DNA from: Pseudomonas sp. GM79
GTDB taxonomy: Bacteria; Pseudomonadota; Gammaproteobacteria; Pseudomonadales; Pseudomonadaceae
Reading direction: 5' to 3'
DNA length: 57,898 nt
NCBI RefSeq assembly: GCF_000282495.1
Contig: NZ_AKJE01000051.1
Span: 1 to 57,898, forward strand
The position numbers and the translations under genes were made by a program. Positions 53,566 to 57,898 of the stretch are shown here, in pieces. The stretch's first letter is position 1, and each line of letters begins with the position of its first letter. The notes under the pieces are model-generated. The model searched no databases, was not told the origin of the DNA, and saw only the letters and a list, made by a program, of their open reading frames with translations.

Positions 53566-54993
53566 ATGTCTCAAACCACCGACCGTCTCTGGGGTGCCCG
53601 CTTCAAGAGCGGCCCGTCCGAAGCCCTGGCGGCCCTGTCCCGTTGCCCCGAGCGCTACTTTCGCCTCACCCCGTATGACCTCGCCGGATCCAAGGCGCAT
53701 GCCCGGGAATTGCAGCGCGCAGGGCTTCTGAGCGAGCAGGAAACCCAGACCATGCTCGACGCTCTGGAGCGTATCGGTGATGACTTCCGTGCCGGCAGCA
53801 TCGCGCCGACGCTGGATGACGAAGACGTCCACACGTTCATCGAGCGCCTGCTGACCGAACGCCTCGGCGCACTGGGCGGCAAGCTGCGCGCCGGCCGCTC
53901 GCGCAACGACCAGACCGCCAATGACCTGCGCCTGTTCCTGCGTGATCACGTGCGCACCCTGGCCGTCGAAGTGCTGGCCTTGCAACAAGCGCTGGTGGAT
54001 CAGGCCGAGCAACACATCGAGAGCATCTGCCCGGGTTTCACCCATCTGCAACAGGCCCAGCCAATCGTCTTTGCTCACCACTTGCTGGCCCACGCCCAAT
54101 CGATGCTGCGTGACGTGCAGCGCCTGGTGGATTGGGATGTACGCACCTCGCTGTCGCCACTCGGCGCGGCGGCCATGGCCGGTTCCGCCATCGCGCACCT
54201 GCCGCAGCAGTCGGCCAAGGAAATGGGCTACAGCGGTGTGTGTGAAAACTCCATCGATGCGGTGGCCAGCCGCGATCACGTTGCCGAGTTCCTGTTTATC
54301 GCCAGCATGCTGGGGATCAACATTTCCCGCCTCGCCGAAGAGTTCTGCCTGTGGTCGTCGCGGCAATTTCGCTGGGTCGCGCTGGACGATGCCTACGCCA
54401 CCGGCAGTTCGATCATGCCGCAGAAGAAAAACCCGGACATCGCCGAACTGGCTCGGGGCAAGGCCGGTCGCCTGATCGGTAACCTGACCGGTTTGCTGTC
54501 GACCCTCAAATCCCTGCCGCTGTCGTACAACCGCGACTTGAGTGAGGACAAGAACGGCGTGCTCGACAGCGTCGACACACTGCTGCTGGTGCTGCCGGCC
54601 ATGGCTGGAATGGTCGCGACCATGAAGGTCAACGTCGAAGAACTGCGTCGTCAGGCCCCGCTGGGTTTCACCCTCGCTACCGAAGTGGCCGACTGGCTGG
54701 CGGTGCGCGGCGTGCCGTTCAAGGAAGCTCACGAAATCACCGGCGCACTGGTCCAGGCCTGTGAGAAACATGAGATCGAATTGTGGGAAGCATCCCCGGC
54801 GCTACTGGCCGAGATCGATTCGCGCCTCAAACCTGAAGTGCGCGACAGCCTGACGCTGGAAGCCGCCATCGCCGCCCGCAGCGGCTGGGGTGGCACCGCG
54901 CCGCAACAGGTGCGCGAGCAGATCGGCCGACTGAAAACCGCCCTTGCGGCGCAGCAGCAATGGACCGAGAACTATCAGGGTTTCCGGCTCTGA
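53566..54993 (+). CDS. Argininosuccinate-lyase family C-N lyase (ArgH paralogue)
   Basis: A 475-residue member of the fumarase/aspartase superfamily. All three signature regions are present: AGRSRNDQTANDLRLFLRD, FTHLQQAQPIVFAHH and the catalytic serine loop TGSSIMPQKKNPD. ArgH splits argininosuccinate to arginine and fumarate. Several blocks (KLRAGRSRND, LLAHAQSMLRDVQRLVDWD, IAELARGKAGRLIGNLTGLL, GFTLATEVADWL) read closer to actinobacterial ArgH, as I remember it, than to the usual gammaproteobacterial form, and EDKEPxFD is changed to EDKNGVLD. GAGG precedes ATG 53566. The neighbours, a LysR gene and an ABC amino-acid importer, suggest catabolism of an imported N-substituted aspartate and not arginine synthesis. 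Confidence 0.88.
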   Translation: MSQTTDRLWGARFKSGPSEALAALSRCPERYFRLTPYDLAGSKAHARELQRAGLLSEQETQTMLDALERIGDDFRAGSIAPTLDDEDVHTFIERLLTERLGALGGKLRAGRSRNDQTANDLRLFLRDHVRTLAVEVLALQQALVDQAEQHIESICPGFTHLQQAQPIVFAHHLLAHAQSMLRDVQRLVDWDVRTSLSPLGAAAMAGSAIAHLPQQSAKEMGYSGVCENSIDAVASRDHVAEFLFIASMLGINISRLAEEFCLWSSRQFRWVALDDAYATGSSIMPQKKNPDIAELARGKAGRLIGNLTGLLSTLKSLPLSYNRDLSEDKNGVLDSVDTLLLVLPAMAGMVATMKVNVEELRRQAPLGFTLATEVADWLAVRGVPFKEAHEITGALVQACEKHEIELWEASPALLAEIDSRLKPEVRDSLTLEAAIAARSGWGGTAPQQVREQIGRLKTALAAQQQWTENYQGFRL

Positions 54994-55008
54994 GTTGGGA
55001 CGCAAACC

Positions 55009-55099
55009 TGTGGGAGCGGGCTTGCTCGCGAATGCGGAGTGTCATTCAACACTGATGGCGACTGACACGGCCTCTTCGCGAGCAAGCCCGCTCCCACAG
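55009..55099. repeat. REPIN between the argH paralogue and its importer
   Basis: TGTGGGAGCGGGCTTGCTCG arm, spacer with CAACACTGATGGCGACTGAC, inverted arm CTCTTCGCGAGCAAGCCC... ending CCCACAG. Confidence 0.9.
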
Positions 55100-55199
55100 G
55101 GATCGTGTTTTATCCAGAAGAATCAGCGGCGGGCAGTCGATGCCGCTTTGAAATAGAGCAATACGCGCCGTTGTTATCGGCGGCGCACGGAGAACCAAC

Positions 55200-56078
55200 A
55201 TGAGCCAGACTCAGGCAGAACGACTCCAGTCGGAGCGCAAACTGGCGGAAAACCAGTTCGATATCACCCAGTACCAGCATGTGCCACGGCGTTACTACGG
55301 GCGGATTTTCTTCGCCACGGTGATCGTGATTGCGATTGTCGGCCTGGTACGGGCCTTCGCCGAAGGCAAGATCGAATGGTCGTACATCGGCCAGTTCCTT
55401 ACCTCACAGGCCATTATGTGGGGCTTGCTCAACACCATCGTCATGGCGGTGCTGGCGATGGCGCTGGGCATCGTGTTCGGGGTGATCACGGCGATCATGC
55501 GCATGTCGGCCAACCCGATCCTGCGCTATGTGGCGCTGACCTACACCTGGCTGTTTCGCGGTACGCCGCTGATTCTGCAGCTGCTGCTGTGGTTCAACCT
55601 GGCGCTGATCTTCCCCACCATCGGTATCCCCGGCCTGTTCGAAATGGACACCGTGAGCCTGATGACGCCCTTCGCCGCCGCCCTCCTCGGCTTGAGCATC
55701 AACCAGGGCGCCTACACCGCCGAAGTGGTGCGCGCCGGCCTGCTCTCGGTTGACACCGGGCAGTACGAAGCCGCCAAGTCGATCGGTATGCCACGCCTGC
55801 AAGCCTTGCGCCGGATCATCCTGCCCCAGGCCATGCGGATCATCATTCCGCCAGTGGGCAACGAGTTCATCGGCATGGTGAAAATGACCTCCCTGGCGAG
55901 CGTCATCCAGTACTCGGAACTGCTCTACAACGCCCAGAACATCTACTACGCCAACGCCCGCGTGATGGAGCTGCTGATCGTCGCCGGTATCTGGTACCTG
56001 GCCACCGTCACTGTTCTGTCCTTTGGTCAAAGCCGTCTGGAGCGTCGTTTCGCTCGCGGCGCCGGCAAGCGTTCTTGA
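55200..56078 (+). CDS. Polar amino-acid ABC transporter permease (HisM/GlnP type)
   Basis: A 292-residue permease with an N-terminal cytoplasmic extension of about 35 residues, then five to six helices. HEQ-family motifs are QAIMWGLLNTIVMAVLAMAL, WLFRGTPLILQLLLWFNLAL and the EAA loop YEAAKSIGMPRLQALRRIIL. The single permease should dimerise. GGAG is 7 bases before ATG. First importer gene after argH paralogue and REPIN. Confidence 0.93.
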   Translation: MSQTQAERLQSERKLAENQFDITQYQHVPRRYYGRIFFATVIVIAIVGLVRAFAEGKIEWSYIGQFLTSQAIMWGLLNTIVMAVLAMALGIVFGVITAIMRMSANPILRYVALTYTWLFRGTPLILQLLLWFNLALIFPTIGIPGLFEMDTVSLMTPFAAALLGLSINQGAYTAEVVRAGLLSVDTGQYEAAKSIGMPRLQALRRIILPQAMRIIIPPVGNEFIGMVKMTSLASVIQYSELLYNAQNIYYANARVMELLIVAGIWYLATVTVLSFGQSRLERRFARGAGKRS

Positions 56079-56088
56079 GGAGCCCCAC

Positions 56089-56853
56089 ATGAGAAGCATC
56101 GTCAAGGCCGTGAGCCTGAACAAGTACTACGACCATTTCCACGCACTCAAGGACATCAACATCGAGGTCGAGCAAGGCGAAGTGCTGTGCATCATCGGCC
56201 CGTCCGGCTCCGGCAAGAGCACCCTGCTGCGCTGCGTGAATCAGCTGGAAAAAATCGACAAGGGCGGCCTGTGGGTCGACGGCGAACTGGTGGGTTACCG
56301 CATCGTCGGCAACAAGCTGCACGAACTCAACGAGTCGCAGATCGCCCGTCAGCGCCTGGCGACCGGCATGGTGTTCCAGCGTTTCAACCTGTTCCCGCAC
56401 ATGACTGTGCTGCAAAACATCATCGAAGGGCCGTGCCAGGTGCTCAAGCGTTCGCCCAAAGAGGCGCACGAAGAAGCCTTGGAATTGCTCGCTCGCGTCG
56501 GCCTGGCCGACAAACGCAACAGCTACCCGATCGAACTGTCGGGTGGTCAGCAACAACGAGTGGCGATTGCCCGCGCGTTGGCCATGCGCCCCAAGCTGAT
56601 GCTGTTCGATGAACCCACTTCGGCACTCGACCCGGAACTGGTCGGAGAGGTGCTGTCGGTGATGCGCGATCTGGCGCAGACCGGCATGACCATGATCGTC
56701 GTCACCCATGAACTGGGCTTCGCTCGCGAGGTTTCCAACCGCATGGTGTTCATGGACGAAGGACAGATCGTGGAGGCTGGAAGCCCCGAAGAAATACTAA
56801 TAAGTCCGCAAAACCCACGCACCCAAAGCTTCATTTCTGCCGTTCGAACCTAA
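56089..56853 (+). CDS. Polar amino-acid ABC transporter ATPase
   Basis: A 254-residue ATPase of the HisP/GlnQ group: Walker A GPSGSGKST, Q-loop VFQRFNLFPHMTVLQN, signature ELSGGQQQRVAIARAL, Walker B LMLFDEPTSALDPE, and H-loop VVTHELGFAREV. ATG 56089 has TGAGGAG upstream; the open frame extends earlier inside the permease gene. Confidence 0.95.
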   Translation: MRSIVKAVSLNKYYDHFHALKDINIEVEQGEVLCIIGPSGSGKSTLLRCVNQLEKIDKGGLWVDGELVGYRIVGNKLHELNESQIARQRLATGMVFQRFNLFPHMTVLQNIIEGPCQVLKRSPKEAHEEALELLARVGLADKRNSYPIELSGGQQQRVAIARALAMRPKLMLFDEPTSALDPELVGEVLSVMRDLAQTGMTMIVVTHELGFAREVSNRMVFMDEGQIVEAGSPEEILISPQNPRTQSFISAVRT

Positions 56854-56906
56854 GCGCCAGCCTCGGAAATCAAGAGCTGCGTAATAACACTCATAAGAGA
56901 ACGACC

Positions 56907-57731
56907 ATGAAGAACATAGTTATCCCAGCAGTACTCGCAGGCGTTATGGCTTCCAGCTTCACCTGGGCCACCGAACTACCGGCCAGCATCAAGGACAAGG
57001 GCGAGGTCGTGGTAGCGATCATGCCGAACTACCCGCCGATGGATTTCAAGGACCCGGCCACCAACACCCTCACCGGCCTCGACGTTGATCTGGGCAACGC
57101 CTTGGCCGAGCGGCTGGGCGTGAAGATCAAATGGCAGGAAACCGGCTTCGAACAAATGATCAACGCACTGACCACCGACCGTGTCGACATGGTGATGTCT
57201 GGCATGACCGACACCGCTGAGCGTCAGGCCAGCGTGACCTTTGTCGACTACTTCACCAGCGGCCCGCAGTTCTACACCTTGCAGAAAAACAAGGACACGA
57301 ACGAGATCGTCGACCTGTGCGGCAAGAAAGTCGGCACCAGCCGCCGCACCACCTTCCCGGCGGAAATCGCCGAGTGGAGCAAGGCCAATTGCGAAGCCGC
57401 CGGCAAACCTGCGATCAACGTGATCGGCACCGAAGGCTCGGCCGACGCCCGCGCGCAACTGCGTCAGAGCCGTATCGACGCGGCCATGCAAGGCAGCGAA
57501 ACCCTGCCGTACCTCAAGACCCAGGAAAAGGACATGTACAAAACCGTGGGCCTGCCAATTTCCAAGCAGTTCACCGGGCTGGGTGTCAGCAAGAAAAAGC
57601 CTGAGCTGAGTGAAGCGGTGAAAGTGGCGATGCAGAGCATGGTCGATGATGGCAGCTACCAGGCGATCCTGAAGAAGTGGGACCTTGAATTGGGTGCAAT
57701 CAAAACGGTGACCATTAACGCCGGCAAGTAA
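56907..57731 (+). CDS. Periplasmic amino-acid binding protein (SBP family 3)
   Basis: A 274-residue binding protein with a signal peptide cut near TWATE (about 22). Family 3 blocks are VVVAIMPNYPPMDFKDPATN, TGLDVDLGNALAERLGVKIK and DRVDMVMSGMTDTAERQ. The ligand clamp normally uses Arg and Asp; here CGKKVGTSRRTTFPAEIAEW lies at the hinge with two cysteines nearby (DLCGKK, ANCEAAG). Third importer gene. The ligand is unknown but should fit the lyase upstream. Confidence 0.93.
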   Translation: MKNIVIPAVLAGVMASSFTWATELPASIKDKGEVVVAIMPNYPPMDFKDPATNTLTGLDVDLGNALAERLGVKIKWQETGFEQMINALTTDRVDMVMSGMTDTAERQASVTFVDYFTSGPQFYTLQKNKDTNEIVDLCGKKVGTSRRTTFPAEIAEWSKANCEAAGKPAINVIGTEGSADARAQLRQSRIDAAMQGSETLPYLKTQEKDMYKTVGLPISKQFTGLGVSKKKPELSEAVKVAMQSMVDDGSYQAILKKWDLELGAIKTVTINAGK

Positions 57732-57751
57732 TGGATCGGTGTGATGCCTTT

Positions 57752-57841
57752 GTGGGAGCGAGCCTGCTCGCGATAGCGGTCTGTCAGATGACAAAGATGT
57801 TGAATGTGTCGGCCCCTTCGCGAGCAAGCCCGCTCCCACAC
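57752..57841. repeat. REPIN after the binding-protein gene
   Basis: TGTGGGAGCGAGCCTGCTCG arm, spacer with GATGACAAAGATGTTGAATG, right arm ending GCTCCCACA. Confidence 0.88.
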
Positions 57842-57883
57842 TGGATCCGGGTCGATCACAATTTTGTGGCCAACCGAAAAACC

Positions 57884-57898
57884 TGTGGGAGCGGGCTT
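57884..57898. repeat. Start of another REP, cut by window edge
   Basis: TGTGGGAGCGGGCTT, the first 15 bases of the REP core, runs off the window. Confidence 0.75.

Overview
The window is a high-GC chromosomal segment from a fluorescent Pseudomonas, most likely of the P. fluorescens group. Four things point there: the block ettA ... morA-glyA ... yjiA-ybdD-cstA has the gene order I recall for P. aeruginosa PA4595-PA4606; there is a complete Pseudomonas-type arnBCADTEF-ugd operon; protein families and codon use fit the genus; and intergenic gaps are full of REP/REPIN palindromes (core GTGGGAGCGGGCTTGCTCG) of the kind abundant in that group. No rRNA, tRNA, CRISPR array, prophage or insertion sequence was found.

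Layout. 1-5.0 kb: a secreted DUF4105 protein, a small lipoprotein, a GreA/GreB-like factor and ettA. 5.3-10.6 kb: morA (PAS-GGDEF-EAL) and glyA. 10.6-13.9 kb: a dctA-type carboxylate symporter followed by two GntR regulators, with FadR-like operator candidates in front of dctA. 14.0-19.8 kb: cstA/btsT-ybdD-yjiA on the minus strand (pyruvate-type uptake and a metal GTPase), divergent from a Cache histidine kinase and a NarL-type regulator; tandem CTACGTAG palindromes lie between them. 19.8-24.2 kb: a membrane protein of unknown role and a three-gene efflux set (outer membrane factor, membrane fusion protein, DUF2955 protein). 24.2-29.5 kb: a glutamylpolyamine catabolic cluster (AraC regulator plus a tiny secreted protein, divergent from puuA, a PotF-like binding protein and puuB). 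29.8-33.3 kb: pqiA (split in two)-pqiB-pqiC. 33.4-41.8 kb: an MFS transporter, then an iron/siderophore uptake locus (fecI-like sigma factor, fecR-like regulator, TonB receptor with STN domain, and binding protein-permease-ATPase). 41.8-42.8 kb: an orphan tyrosine recombinase. 43.1-51.9 kb: arnBCADTEF-ugd for L-Ara4N modification of lipid A. 52-57.7 kb: a GNAT remnant, a LysR regulator, an argininosuccinate-lyase paralogue and an amino-acid ABC importer.

How it works together. The window is mostly about small nutrient import and envelope defence. Uptake systems (C4-dicarboxylate, pyruvate, polyamine, ferric siderophore, polar amino acid) each sit beside their own regulator, and envelope systems (Arn, Pqi, efflux) form tight operons with 4-20 base gene overlaps. 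The most original points are the argH paralogue packaged as an import-and-cleave unit, the unusual two-component system with a clear candidate operator at cstA, a hairpin that covers the ribosome binding site of the MFS gene, and REPINs placed inside three separate operons. All function calls come from reading the sequence; no database search was run.
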